A stretch of DNA of 64,000 bases from positions 246,752 through 310,751 of the forward strand of contig NZ_MLYO01000018.1 of assembly GCF_001866665.1 (NCBI RefSeq), read 5' to 3'. Each line of letters opens with the position of its first letter. The stretch's first letter is position 1. Of the stretch, positions 52,956-61,586 are shown piece by piece. This DNA is from Streptomyces monashensis. Lineage in GTDB: Bacteria > Actinomycetota > Actinomycetes > Streptomycetales > Streptomycetaceae. The position numbers were made by a program, and so were the translations under genes. Below the pieces are notes generated by a model. It saw nothing but the letters and a program-made list of their open reading frames with translations. It did not search any database and was not told where the DNA came from.

Positions 52956-53497
52956 GAAGCCGGTCGGGTGACGCACGTCACGCTCCACGACGGCCTCGAA
53001 CGGCATACGGTCTACCGAACTTGACCAGCTGACGGGACGTTGGTCCCGATCCGGGCGTTTGTGTCAAGGATGGTTGAAGCGTGATGGACCGCACGTACAG
53101 GGCCCTTGCGCCTCTTGCCCCTCCTCATGCCAAAATAGGACAAGGAGCCCGGGGAGGGCTCCATCCGCCCAACTGTGCTCCATTATGGGTGGATTCTCCG
53201 CATTGCACGCTTTGGGGGGTCTGGTGCCTCCTGATCGCCCTGTGACTGATCGTCACAGTGGCGTGACTGTCCGCTATGGCATGGTCCATCGGCTTCCGTC
53301 GCTGATGAACACCTGGGAGGGCAATTCCATCGGTTTGGCCGACGCGGCTGGACGGATGGTGTAGTTGTAGTGCCGAGGACAAGCCGTTCGTCCTATAACC
53401 GACTCGACCCGCGTCCACCATTTCGGGCAACGCGGGTCAAGGTGCAGAATTTAGAGGAAAGAACCGAGAAGGTTCGGTTCTCCCGAGGAGGCCGCTC
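52956..53497. promoter_or_regulatory. Long upstream region of bldC
   Basis: 542 bp without a supported gene. It has a hairpin GGAGCCC/GGGCTCC (53144-53162), an inverted repeat TGTGAC-TGATC-GTCACA at 53241-53257 with a third GTGAC at 53263-53267, and a TATAAC -10-like hexamer at 53394-53399. A start there would give a leader of about 90 nt before bldC. Length and repeats fit a heavily regulated developmental gene. Confidence 0.5.
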
Positions 53498-53704
53498 ATG
53501 ACCGCTCGCACCCCTGATGCCGAGCCGCTGCTGACCCCGGCTGAGGTCGCCACCATGTTCCGTGTCGACCCCAAGACGGTCACGCGGTGGGCGAAGGCCG
53601 GCAAGCTCACTTCGATCCGTACGCTCGGCGGGCACCGCCGCTACCGCGAGGCCGAGGTCCGCGCTCTGCTCGCGGGCATCCCGCAGCAGCGCAGCGAGGC
53701 CTGA
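53498..53704 (+). CDS. bldC: Developmental DNA-binding protein BldC
   Basis: 68 aa with GGAGG 6 nt upstream. A lone MerR-like winged helix-turn-helix without effector domain: LLTPAEVATMFRVDPKTVTR for the helix-turn-helix, then WAKAGKLTSIRTLGGHRRYR for the wing. BldC holds streptomycetes in vegetative growth and binds DNA cooperatively on direct repeats, as established for S. venezuelae and S. coelicolor. A classic terminator follows 147 bp later. Confidence 0.97.
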   Translation: MTARTPDAEPLLTPAEVATMFRVDPKTVTRWAKAGKLTSIRTLGGHRRYREAEVRALLAGIPQQRSEA

Positions 53705-53850
53705 ACAACTGCATAACCGGGCAGAACGGCACGTCCCCCAACGTGCCGGGGCGCCCGGAACAGTAGCTCCAAGCGACGCGGGATCTGCCCCAACAGACCC
53801 CACGCCCAAGCCGAACAGACCGTTGTTGGCAGCGCCACAGGGTGCGTCGT

Positions 53851-53891
53851 AGATCGCGCTGGACTCCGCCGGGTCCAGCGCGATCTTTTTT
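53851..53891 (+). terminator. Terminator of bldC
   Basis: A 14-bp perfect stem (AGATCGCGCTGGAC and complement), 8-nt loop and TTTTTT tail: an unusually canonical Rho-independent terminator for this genus. Confidence 0.93.
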
Positions 53892-53985
53892 GTGCGCTGG
53901 TCGGAGCTACGAGGCCCTCCTGTGCGCGGCCTTGTCGGACTCTGGGGAGGGCTGTCGGTACCGCTGTGCGCGACCTCTGGGGCGG

Positions 53986-54034
53986 GTGCAATTGCACATA
54001 TTAAATTGACCTGTTGTAGGCCAGGGGTAAGTAC
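53986..54034. promoter_or_regulatory. AT-rich palindrome and candidate promoter
   Basis: GTGCAATTGCAC (53986-53997) is a perfect palindrome inside an AT-rich patch. TTGACC at 54006-54011, then 16 bp and TAAGTA, resembles a vegetative promoter on the plus strand, although the genes ahead are all on the minus strand. It may drive an unannotated RNA or be an Lsr2-type target. Confidence 0.35.
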
Positions 54035-54164
54035 CGCCCTTTTGAAAACTCATGCGGTGACTCCCGTCACACGCCCGGGCAGTTGTTGCCGATGGCATGT
54101 GTGCGCTAATGGAACGTCATGCTCCAGCGTCCCACGCACAGTGGGGTGTTGGGGTCGGCGTCGG

Positions 54165-54374
54165 TCACGCGGGCCGGGGATCCTCGACGCCGTCGACGCC
54201 CTCGTCGGCGACGTCCTCGTCCCCGGCCTCCTGCCCCCGCGGGCCGGCGTCCATCGCCAGCCGCAGGAGGTGGTGACAGACGGGACAGTGGCGGGTGAGG
54301 TGCCGGTAGGGCGAGGCGGCCGCCAGATGCGCCCTCAGCAGCGCCCGCGTTTCATGCCTGGCCGATGGCCCCAT
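54165..54374 (-). CDS. Small CxxC protein (DUF6274-like)
   Basis: 69 aa from ATG 54374 with GGAGG 5 nt upstream. It starts MGPSARHETRALLRAHLAAA and has RHCPVCHHLLRLAM, a C-x-x-C-H knuckle that may bind zinc, then an acidic tail. I recall similar streptomycete proteins as DUF6274. It lies downstream of tRNA-Asp on the same strand. Role unknown. Confidence 0.75.
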   Translation of the reverse strand: MGPSARHETRALLRAHLAAASPYRHLTRHCPVCHHLLRLAMDAGPRGQEAGDEDVADEGVDGVEDPRPA

Positions 54375-54480
54375 ACCCACCTCCGGGGGCCGCAGTGGGA
54401 AAGCGGGCCCTGTCTTCTGGGTACCGAGGGAATGTGACGCCGTCAAGGGAACGAACGGAACGGACAGCGGCGCCGCAACA

Positions 54481-54512
54481 GAAGAAGGGCCCCCTCTCGG
54501 GGGCCCTTCTTC
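54481..54512 (-). terminator. Terminator of tRNA-Asp copy 1
   Basis: GAAGAAGGGCCCCC and GGGGGCCCTTCTTC pair perfectly around TCTC, 4 bp past the tRNA 3' end. Confidence 0.88.
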
Positions 54513-54516
54513 GATG

Positions 54517-54591
54517 CGGTCCTGACGGGATTTGAACCCGCGGCCTCCACCTTGACAGGGTGGCGAGCACTCCAAACTGCTCCACAGGACC
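54517..54591 (-). tRNA. tRNA-Asp(GTC), copy 1
   Basis: 75 nt, acceptor GGTCCTG/CAGGACC, anticodon arm CCACC-CTGTCAA-GGTGG giving GTC. Identical to the copy at 59233-59307. It directly follows hrpA on the same strand. Confidence 0.95.
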
Positions 54592-54688
54592 AGGTTTCGC
54601 GGCGCTTTGTTCAGTGCGTTGCGCTGCGAGATGAGACTGTACAGGAGGTGGGGCCGCCTGGTCGAACTCACCCCCTGTACACGTGCGA

Positions 54689-57600
54689 CTACGCCACGGC
54701 CGCGTCGATCGCCTTCACGATCCGCTTGTCGGAGATGGGGTACGCGGTGCCGAGCGCGTGGGCGAAATAGCTGACCCTCAGCTCCTCCAGCATCCAGCGG
54801 ATGTCCAGGACGGCCTGCGGGACGGGGCGGCCCTTCGGGAGCTGTTCCAGCAGCCAGGCGTACTCGTCCTGCATCTCCTGGACCTTCTCCATGCGCGTGG
54901 TGTCCCGCTGGACGCCCGTCGGCATCTGCTGCAGCCGCCGGTCCACGGCCACCAGGTAGCGCATCAGGTCGGGCAGGCGGCGTATGCCGGCCCAGGTCAC
55001 GAAGCCCGGCTTCACGAGGGCGTCCAGCTGTGCCCGGACGTCCGTCAGGTTCGCCAGCAGCGCCGGGCTCCGTACGGCCTTCAGCCGGCGCTCGGCGGCC
55101 TGCCAGGCCGCGAGGACCTGCTGCACCTGCGCGACCGTACGGACCGTCGTGTCCACGATCTCCGCGCGGACCTTGTCGTACAGCTTCCGGTACGACGGCT
55201 CGTCCCACACCGGACCGCCGAAGTCCGCGATCAGCTTGTCCGCCGCGGCCGTCGCGCAGTCGTCGAAGAGGGCCTGGACGGAGCCGTGCGGGTTCGCCGA
55301 CAGGGCGAGCTTCTGGGCGTTCGTCAGCTTCTCCGAGGCGAACTTCGCCGGGTTCACCGGGATGTTCCGCAGGATCAGGCGCCGGGTGCCCTTCCACATG
55401 GCCTCCGCCTGCTCGGCCTCCGTGTCGAAGAGCCGTACGGACACCGTGTCGCCGTCGTCCACCAGCGCGGGGTAGGCCTTCACCGGCTGCCCGGCCCGGC
55501 GGGTCTCGAAGACCCGGGTCAGCGCGCCGATCGTCCAGTCGGTCAGCCCCTTGCGCTCCAGGGACTCCCCGCCCTCGCGGGACGCCGTCGCCGCGGCCGC
55601 CTGCGACAGGGCCTTGCGCGCCTTCGGCTTCAGCTGGAGCCGGAGCGTCTCCAGGTCCTTGTCCTCGGCGATCTTGCGGCGCCGCTCGTCGACGATCCGG
55701 AAAGTGATCTTCAAGTGGTCGGGGACCTTCGACCAGTCGAAGTCCTCCGCCTCGAAGGGGACGCCCACCATGCGCTTCAGCTCGCGCGCCATCGTCACGG
55801 TCAGCGGCTCCTGCAAGGGCACGGCCCGGTCCAGGAACGCCTTCGCGTAGTTCGGGGCGGGCACGTAGTTGCGGCGGACCGGCTTCGGCAGGGAGCGGAT
55901 CAGCTCCGTCACGACCTCCTCGCGCAGGCCGGGGATCTGCCAGTCGAAGCCCTCGTCGGTGACCTGGTTGAGCACCTGGAGCGGGACGTGGACCGTGACG
56001 CCGTCGGCGTCCGCGCCCGGCTCGAACTGGTACGTCACCCGGAACTTCAGCTGTCCCTGCCGCCAGGAGTCCGGATAGTCGGCCTTCGTGACCGCCTCCG
56101 CCGACTCCCGGATGAGCATCTCCCGCTCGAAGTCCAGGAACTCCGGCTGCTCGTGCCGCTTGTGCTTCCACCAGGAGTCGAAGTGGGCGCCCGACACGAC
56201 GTGTTCGGGGACGCGCTGGTCGTAGAAGTCGAAGAGAGTGTCGTCGTCGACCACGATGTCCCGGCGCCGCGCCCGGTTCTCCAGCTCCGCGACCTCGCCG
56301 AGGAGCCTGCGGTTGTCGGCGAAGAACTTGTGGTGCGTGCGCCAGTCGCCCTCCACGAGCGCGTTGCGGATGAACAGCTCGCGACTCGTCTCCGGATCGA
56401 TCCGGCCGTAGTTCACCTTGCGCTGGGCGACGATCGGGACGCCGTACAGCGTGACCTTCTCGTACGCCATCACGGCCGCCTGGTCCTTCTCCCAGTGCGG
56501 TTCGCTGTACGTCCGCTTCAGCAGGTGCTCCGCGAGCGGCTCGACCCACTCGGGCTCGATCTTCGCGTTGACCCGGGCCCAGAGCCGGGACGTCTCCACC
56601 AGCTCCGCCGACATCATGAACTTCGGCTGCTTCCTGAACAGCGACGAGCCCGGGAAGATCGCGAACTTGGCGCTGCGGGCGCCCAGGTACTCGTTCTTGC
56701 TGCCGTCCTTCACGTCCTTCATCCCGACGTGGGAGAGCAGGCCGGCGAGGAGGGAGACGTGGACGCGGTCGCCCGGGGCGTCGTCCTCGTTCAGATGGAT
56801 GCCCATCTGCTTGGCCACGGTCCGCAGCTGGGTGTAGATGTCCTGCCACTCGCGGATGCGCAGGAAGTTCAGGTACTCCTGCTTGCACATGCGGCGGAAG
56901 GAGCTGGAGCCGCGTTCCTTCTGCTGCTCGCGGACGTACCGCCACAGGTTCAGATAGGCGAGGAAGTCGCTGGTCTCGTCCTTGAAGCGGGCGTGCTGCT
57001 GGTCGGCCTGGGCCTGCTTGTCGGCCGGGCGCTCGCGCGGGTCCTGGATCGACAGCGCGGCGGCGATGACCATGACCTCGCGGACACAGCCGTTCTTGTC
57101 CGCTTCCAGGACCATGCGGGCCAGGCGCGGGTCGACCGGCAGCTGGGCCAGCTTGCGCCCGGTGTCGGTGAGCCGCTTGCGCGGGTCCTTCTGGGCCGGG
57201 TCCAGCGCGTGCAGCTCCTGGAGCAGTTGCACGCCGTCGCGGATGTTGCGGTGGTCCGGCGGGTCGATGAAGGGGAACTTCTCGATGTCGCCGAGGCCCG
57301 CGGCGGTCATCTGGAGGATGACGGAGGCCAGGTTCGTGCGCAGGATCTCGGCGTCCGTGAACTCCGGCCGGGCGAGGAAGTCGTCCTCGGAGTACAGGCG
57401 GATGCAGATGCCGTCGCTCGTACGGCCGCAGCGGCCCTTGCGCTGGTTGGCGCTGGCCTGCGAGACCGGCTCGATGGGCAGCCGCTGGACCTTGGTGCGG
57501 TGGCTGTAGCGGCTGATCCGGGCGAAGCCGGGGTCGATGACGTACTTGATGCCGGGGACGGTCAGCGAGGTCTCGGCGACGTTGGTCGCGAGAACGATCC

Positions 57601-58633
57601 TGCGCCCCGTGTGCGGCTGGAAGACCCGGTGCTGCTCGGCGTGCGACAGCCGGGCGTACAGCGGCAGGATCTCCGTGAATCTGTACCTCTTCTTCTCCAG
57701 CGCGTCCGCCGTGTCCCGGATCTCGCGCTCGCCGGAGAGGAAGACGAGGATGTCGCCCCGGCCCTCGCCCTGGAGTTCCTCGACCGCGTCGCAGATGGCG
57801 GTGATCTGGTCCCGGTCGGCGTCCTCGGAATCGTCCTCCAGCAGCGGCCGGTAGCGCACCTCGACCGGGTACGTCCGCCCGCTGACCTCGACGATCGGCG
57901 CGTCGCCGAAGTGCCGTGAGAAGCGCTCGGGGTCGATGGTGGCGGAGGTGATGACGACCTTCAGGTCCGGCCGCTTCGGCAGCAGCTGGGCCAGGTACCC
58001 GAGCAGGAAGTCGATGTTGAGGGACCGCTCGTGGGCCTCGTCGATGATGATCGTGTCGTAGGCGCGCAGCTCGCGGTCGGTCTGGATCTCGGCGAGCAGG
58101 ATGCCGTCCGTCATCAGCTTGACGAAGGTGGCGTCCGGGCTCACCTGGTCGGTGAAGCGGACCTTCCAGCCGACGGCCTCGCCGAGGGGTGTGCGCAGCT
58201 CCTCCGCCACGCGTTCGGCGACGGTCCGGGCGGCGATACGGCGGGGCTGGGTGTGCCCGATCATGCCGCGCACGCCTCGGCCCAGCTCCATGCAGATCTT
58301 CGGGATCTGCGTGGTCTTGCCGGACCCCGTCTCACCGGCGACGATGACGACCTGGTGAGCGCGGATGGCGTCCGCGATCTCGTCCTTCTTCTGGCTGACG
58401 GGCAGCTGCTCGGGGTAGGTGACGGCGGGCACCCGGGCACGCCGTTCACCGATCCGGGCCTCGGCCTTGTCGACCTCCGCCTCGATCTCGGCGAGGACGG
58501 CGGCGCGGGCCTCCGGCTTACGGATCTTGCGCGCGCCCTCGAGCCGCCGCGCGAGCCGGTGCGCGTCACGCAGCGACAGCTCGGTCAGACGGGGGGCGAG
58601 GGTGCCGAGGGCGGGGGCGGGATGCGTAGACAT
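54689..58633 (-). CDS. hrpA: ATP-dependent RNA helicase HrpA
   Basis: 1314 aa, the full HrpA length. Motif I GETGSGKT at 100-107, DEAH at 198-201, SAT motif VVITSATIDPERF, and motif VI QRKGRCGR. These are followed by the HA2/OB regions and a large C-terminal DUF3418-type domain. HrpA unwinds RNA and in E. coli acts on stalled ribosomes and mRNA processing; the actinobacterial role is not settled. An Arg-rich helical N-terminus of about 70 residues precedes the core. Start ATG 58633; no strong ribosome site. Confidence 0.96.
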   Translation of the reverse strand: MSTHPAPALGTLAPRLTELSLRDAHRLARRLEGARKIRKPEARAAVLAEIEAEVDKAEARIGERRARVPAVTYPEQLPVSQKKDEIADAIRAHQVVIVAGETGSGKTTQIPKICMELGRGVRGMIGHTQPRRIAARTVAERVAEELRTPLGEAVGWKVRFTDQVSPDATFVKLMTDGILLAEIQTDRELRAYDTIIIDEAHERSLNIDFLLGYLAQLLPKRPDLKVVITSATIDPERFSRHFGDAPIVEVSGRTYPVEVRYRPLLEDDSEDADRDQITAICDAVEELQGEGRGDILVFLSGEREIRDTADALEKKRYRFTEILPLYARLSHAEQHRVFQPHTGRRIVLATNVAETSLTVPGIKYVIDPGFARISRYSHRTKVQRLPIEPVSQASANQRKGRCGRTSDGICIRLYSEDDFLARPEFTDAEILRTNLASVILQMTAAGLGDIEKFPFIDPPDHRNIRDGVQLLQELHALDPAQKDPRKRLTDTGRKLAQLPVDPRLARMVLEADKNGCVREVMVIAAALSIQDPRERPADKQAQADQQHARFKDETSDFLAYLNLWRYVREQQKERGSSSFRRMCKQEYLNFLRIREWQDIYTQLRTVAKQMGIHLNEDDAPGDRVHVSLLAGLLSHVGMKDVKDGSKNEYLGARSAKFAIFPGSSLFRKQPKFMMSAELVETSRLWARVNAKIEPEWVEPLAEHLLKRTYSEPHWEKDQAAVMAYEKVTLYGVPIVAQRKVNYGRIDPETSRELFIRNALVEGDWRTHHKFFADNRRLLGEVAELENRARRRDIVVDDDTLFDFYDQRVPEHVVSGAHFDSWWKHKRHEQPEFLDFEREMLIRESAEAVTKADYPDSWRQGQLKFRVTYQFEPGADADGVTVHVPLQVLNQVTDEGFDWQIPGLREEVVTELIRSLPKPVRRNYVPAPNYAKAFLDRAVPLQEPLTVTMARELKRMVGVPFEAEDFDWSKVPDHLKITFRIVDERRRKIAEDKDLETLRLQLKPKARKALSQAAAATASREGGESLERKGLTDWTIGALTRVFETRRAGQPVKAYPALVDDGDTVSVRLFDTEAEQAEAMWKGTRRLILRNIPVNPAKFASEKLTNAQKLALSANPHGSVQALFDDCATAAADKLIADFGGPVWDEPSYRKLYDKVRAEIVDTTVRTVAQVQQVLAAWQAAERRLKAVRSPALLANLTDVRAQLDALVKPGFVTWAGIRRLPDLMRYLVAVDRRLQQMPTGVQRDTTRMEKVQEMQDEYAWLLEQLPKGRPVPQAVLDIRWMLEELRVSYFAHALGTAYPISDKRIVKAIDAAVA

Positions 58634-58690
58634 ACGCGGTCCAGGATCTCACCCCGGCGGAAATTCACGCGAATGATTTCACGGCGCCGT

Positions 58691-59053
58691 CTAGACGACG
58701 GGCTGTGCGGGTGTCGACACGGGGGCCGGGGCCGGAGTCGATGTCGCGGAGGTCGATGCCTTGGAGCCGGGCTGGACCTGCTGGACCTGCTGGAGCTGCT
58801 GGGCGAGCGACTTCGCCGTATTGGAGATCGCCTTGATCCCCAGATACGCCGTCGTCATGCTGCTCACCGCGGTGAACGCGGCGGTCAGGATGCCGACGAC
58901 CATCGACTTGTCCCCGTGCAGCCGCCACACCCCCACGATCGCGACCACGACGATCGCGATGTTGCTGGCGATGATGGCGAACAGTCCGTACCGCGCCCGG
59001 GTCTTCTCCACCTGGGCGTCCGCCGCTATGGCAGCGACCTGGTCCTGGCTCAT
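58691..59053 (-). CDS. Two-helix membrane protein
   Basis: 120 aa from ATG 59053 with GAGGAA just upstream. It starts MSQDQVAAIAADAQVEKTRA, then two hydrophobic helices (YGLFAIIASNIAIVVVAIVG and MVVGILTAAFTAVSSMTTAY), a short Gln-rich helix (LAQQLQQVQQVQ) and a Ser/Thr/Pro/Ala tail. No family recognised. It sits between the tRNA cluster and hrpA on the same strand. Confidence 0.75.
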   Translation of the reverse strand: MSQDQVAAIAADAQVEKTRARYGLFAIIASNIAIVVVAIVGVWRLHGDKSMVVGILTAAFTAVSSMTTAYLGIKAISNTAKSLAQQLQQVQQVQPGSKASTSATSTPAPAPVSTPAQPVV

Positions 59054-59099
59054 TTCCTCGTCCCCCTGCGGCTTCCGATGCAACGGCTTCCGATACGAC

Positions 59100-59128
59100 G
59101 AAGGCCCCGTTCGATGAACGGGGCCTTC
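59100..59128 (-). terminator. Terminator of the tRNA-Phe/Asp/Glu cluster
   Basis: AAGGCCCCGTTC and GAACGGGGCCTT pair perfectly around GAT, with one further G-C pair outside. It begins 7 bp past tRNA-Phe, the last gene of the cluster. Confidence 0.88.
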
Positions 59129-59134
59129 CGGTTG

Positions 59135-59208
59135 TGGCTGGGGCCGGGGTCGAACCGGCGACCTATCGCTTTTCAGGCGATCGCTCGTACCAACTGAGCT
59201 ACCCAGCC
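59135..59208 (-). tRNA. tRNA-Phe(GAA)
   Basis: 74 nt, acceptor GGCTGGG/CCCAGCC, discriminator A, anticodon arm ATCGC-CTGAAAA-GCGAT giving GAA. No encoded CCA. Last gene of a three-tRNA cluster with Asp and Glu. Confidence 0.95.
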
Positions 59209-59210
59209 AC

Positions 59211-59230
59211 GGTGTTTCACGTGAAACACC
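59211..59230. other. Perfect parS site (ParB-binding)
   Basis: GGTGTTTCACGTGAAACACC is a perfect 20-bp palindrome containing the full parS core GTTTCACGTGAAAC. It lies exactly in the 24-bp gap between tRNA-Phe and tRNA-Asp. ParB binds such sites to load on the origin region and condense it for segregation. Streptomycetes have some twenty of them around oriC. Confidence 0.95.
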
Positions 59231-59232
59231 AG

Positions 59233-59307
59233 CGGTCCTGACGGGATTTGAACCCGCGGCCTCCACCTTGACAGGGTGGCGAGCACTCCAAACTGCTCCA
59301 CAGGACC
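59233..59307 (-). tRNA. tRNA-Asp(GTC), copy 2
   Basis: 75 nt, anticodon GTC, identical to the copy at 54517-54591 in sequence and orientation. It lies between tRNA-Glu and the parS site. Confidence 0.95.
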
Positions 59308-59345
59308 AAGCTTGTGCGTGCAACAGTGTCGCACACGATCTTGCG

Positions 59346-59418
59346 TGCCCCCAACGGGATTCGAACCCGTGCTACCGCCTTGAAAGGGCGGCGTCCTAGG
59401 CCGCTAGACGATGAGGGC
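59346..59418 (-). tRNA. tRNA-Glu(TTC)
   Basis: 73 nt, acceptor GCCCTCA/TGGGGGC with one G-T wobble, anticodon arm CCGCC-CTTTCAA-GGCGG giving TTC. First gene of the minus-strand cluster. Confidence 0.94.
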
Positions 59419-59498
59419 TATCGGCCCGCCTGGGCGCTTCTCAGCGCGTCGGGGACGTGAGAAGCATATGGGATGGCGAGGGGTATCGCCAAAACGGT

Positions 59499-61061
59499 TT
59501 ACGGCGAGGGGGCGGAGGAGGCGGGGGTGCCGGAGGAGGAGGGGGCGGGGCCGGGCTTGACGGGGGTGGCCAGATGGCGGCTGACCTCGGCCGTCGTCTC
59601 ACCCAGCCCGCCCAGCCTGATCGCGTCCCAGGCCTGCAGACGGCGGCTGCCCCGGTCGAAGTAGAGGATCGAGGCCTCGATCGGCGCCGGGTACCTGCCC
59701 TCCACCGCGCGCAGCCCGCTGCCGCCCGTGGAACCCTCCATCCGCAGCCGGGTGCCGTAGGGCAGGATCTCGTCCCCCTCGTGGTGCAGATGGCCGCACA
59801 GCACCAGCGGCACCTCGCCGTCCGTCTCGCGGGCCGCCGCCGGTTCGTGGGCCACGGCGACGTCGACCGGGGTGTGCCGGGCCTTCTCGTCGTGCAGGGC
59901 GCCGGCCAGCCGGTCGCCGGCCAGCTGCTCGGCCGCGTCGCCGCCGGGCACCACCGCGCGGTCCGGGGTGAACTGCGGATCGCCGATGCCCGCGAAACGC
60001 AGTCCCGCGACCGTCTGCGCGTGCCCGTCGTCCAGGACGTGCACGTTCTTCATGCGCTCCAGATAGCGCTGGGTGATCCGCGAGTCGTGGTTGCCGCGCA
60101 CCCAGACGTACGGCACGCCCAGGTCCCTGATCGGGTCCAGGAAGCCGTTCTCGGCCGCGATGCCGTGGTCCATCGTGTCGCCGGAGTCGACGATCACGTT
60201 CACGTCGTACTGCTCCACCAGCGAGGCGATGATCTTCCAGCTCGCGGGGTTGAGGTGGATGTCCGACACGTGCAGGACCCGGATGGTGGAGGGGTCCGGC
60301 TGGTAGGCCGGGAGCGTGGAGGTGACGTCGTAGAGCTTCGTCACGTTCGTCACCAGACGGGCCAGTTCCTTCTGGTAGACGTCGAACTCGCTGACGATGT
60401 TGCGCGCGTTGCCGACCACGGACGGCGCCGAGGACAGCAGGCCCGAGTACTTCGGCTCCAGCACCGACCTCGGGTTCCAGGTGGCGTACGCCGACGCGCC
60501 CGAGGCGGCGAGCAGCGCCAGGGCCAGTCCGCCGGCCGCGAGCGCCCGGCGCGGGCGGCGGTAGACGGCGAGGCCGAGGGCGGTGGCCCCGGCGACCACG
60601 GCGGCACAGGAGCGCACGGCCAGGTCCAGCGTGCCGTGCTCGACGTCCTGGGCGACCTCCTGCTGGAGGCCGGAGATCCGCTCGGGGTGGTCGACCAGGG
60701 CCTGGGAGCGCAGCGGGTCGAGCTGGTCGACGTTGACGTCGAGGCGGACCGGGGCGACATGGCTGTCCAGGGTGAGCGCGCCCAGCGGGGAGATGTTGAT
60801 CTTCGTGCCGCCGCTCAGTGAGGGGCGCAGTGCCATCGTCGTGTTCATCGGGCCGACCGGGGTCCGGACGTTGCCGACGACCAGCAGGCCCAGCCAGGCG
60901 CCGAAGAGCACGACGGCGGTGAGTCCGAGGGCGCTGAGCCAGGGGCGGCCCGGACCGGCGGCCGGTCGCGGGGCGGGGAGCGTGCGGGTGCCCCTGCGGG
61001 CCGGGCGCGGGCGTACGTGGTTCGTCAACGTGCGGAGGGCTGCGACGGGGACGCGGACCAT
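59499..61061 (-). CDS. Membrane-anchored metallophosphoesterase
   Basis: 520 aa. A basic N-terminus leads to one helix (residues about 42-63). After an extracellular segment of about 95 residues come two more helices (about 150-195) and a calcineurin-like phosphoesterase domain from about residue 265 with the metal motifs VLHVSDIHLNP, DSGDTMDH, VRGNHDSR and CGHLHHEG. Substrate unknown, possibly an envelope lipid or nucleotide. Pro/Ser-rich end. It is divergent from the zincin gene. Confidence 0.9.
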   Translation of the reverse strand: MVRVPVAALRTLTNHVRPRPARRGTRTLPAPRPAAGPGRPWLSALGLTAVVLFGAWLGLLVVGNVRTPVGPMNTTMALRPSLSGGTKINISPLGALTLDSHVAPVRLDVNVDQLDPLRSQALVDHPERISGLQQEVAQDVEHGTLDLAVRSCAAVVAGATALGLAVYRRPRRALAAGGLALALLAASGASAYATWNPRSVLEPKYSGLLSSAPSVVGNARNIVSEFDVYQKELARLVTNVTKLYDVTSTLPAYQPDPSTIRVLHVSDIHLNPASWKIIASLVEQYDVNVIVDSGDTMDHGIAAENGFLDPIRDLGVPYVWVRGNHDSRITQRYLERMKNVHVLDDGHAQTVAGLRFAGIGDPQFTPDRAVVPGGDAAEQLAGDRLAGALHDEKARHTPVDVAVAHEPAAARETDGEVPLVLCGHLHHEGDEILPYGTRLRMEGSTGGSGLRAVEGRYPAPIEASILYFDRGSRRLQAWDAIRLGGLGETTAEVSRHLATPVKPGPAPSSSGTPASSAPSP

Positions 61062-61144
61062 TGGTCCCGTATGCCCATGTACGGATGCGGATATGCGGCG
61101 CCGCGCCGCTCTCGTACGAAGCTCCCGTACCGGACAATGACCGT

Positions 61145-61495
61145 GTGCTGGAGATGACGCGCGAGGAGTTCGAGGAGCTGGTCGCCGAGGCGCTCGACCG
61201 GATCCCGCCGGAGCTGACGCGGCTCATGGACAACGTGGCGGTGTTCGTGGAGGACGAACCGCCCGCCGGTGACCCTGAGCTGCTCGGCGTGTACGAGGGC
61301 ACCCCGCTGACCGACCGGGGCGAGTGGTACGCGGGTGTGCTGCCGGACCGGATCACGATCTACCGGGGGCCGACGCTCAGGATGTGCGCGACCCGCGAGG
61401 ACGTCGTCGCGGAGACGGAGGTGACCGTGGTGCACGAGATCGCCCACCACTTCGGGATGGACGACGCGCGACTGCACGCTCTCGGCTACGGCTGA
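61145..61495 (+). CDS. Small zinc metallopeptidase (minimal zincin family)
   Basis: 116 aa from GTG 61145 (VLEMTREEFEELVAEALDRI); an ATG three codons later is possible. The C-terminal HEIAHHFGMDD is the zincin HExxHxxG-x-D motif supplying zinc ligands and the catalytic Glu. The family is a single-domain minimal zincin common in actinobacteria; no substrate is known. No signal peptide, so cytoplasmic. Divergent from the phosphoesterase gene. Confidence 0.9.
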   Translation: MLEMTREEFEELVAEALDRIPPELTRLMDNVAVFVEDEPPAGDPELLGVYEGTPLTDRGEWYAGVLPDRITIYRGPTLRMCATREDVVAETEVTVVHEIAHHFGMDDARLHALGYG

Positions 61496-61586
61496 GGCGG
61501 TCCGCCTGTGCGCGGCGCGTGTCCTCTTGCGGGCGGCGGGAGTTGGTGAGGTTGACTCCTTTCCCTTGTCCCCGGAGGTGGCCGCC

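Noticed and set aside
53241..53257. CRP-like TGTGA...TCACA site upstream of bldC
   Set aside because: The spacer is 7 nt, not the 6 required for CRP-type sites; reported only as an inverted repeat.
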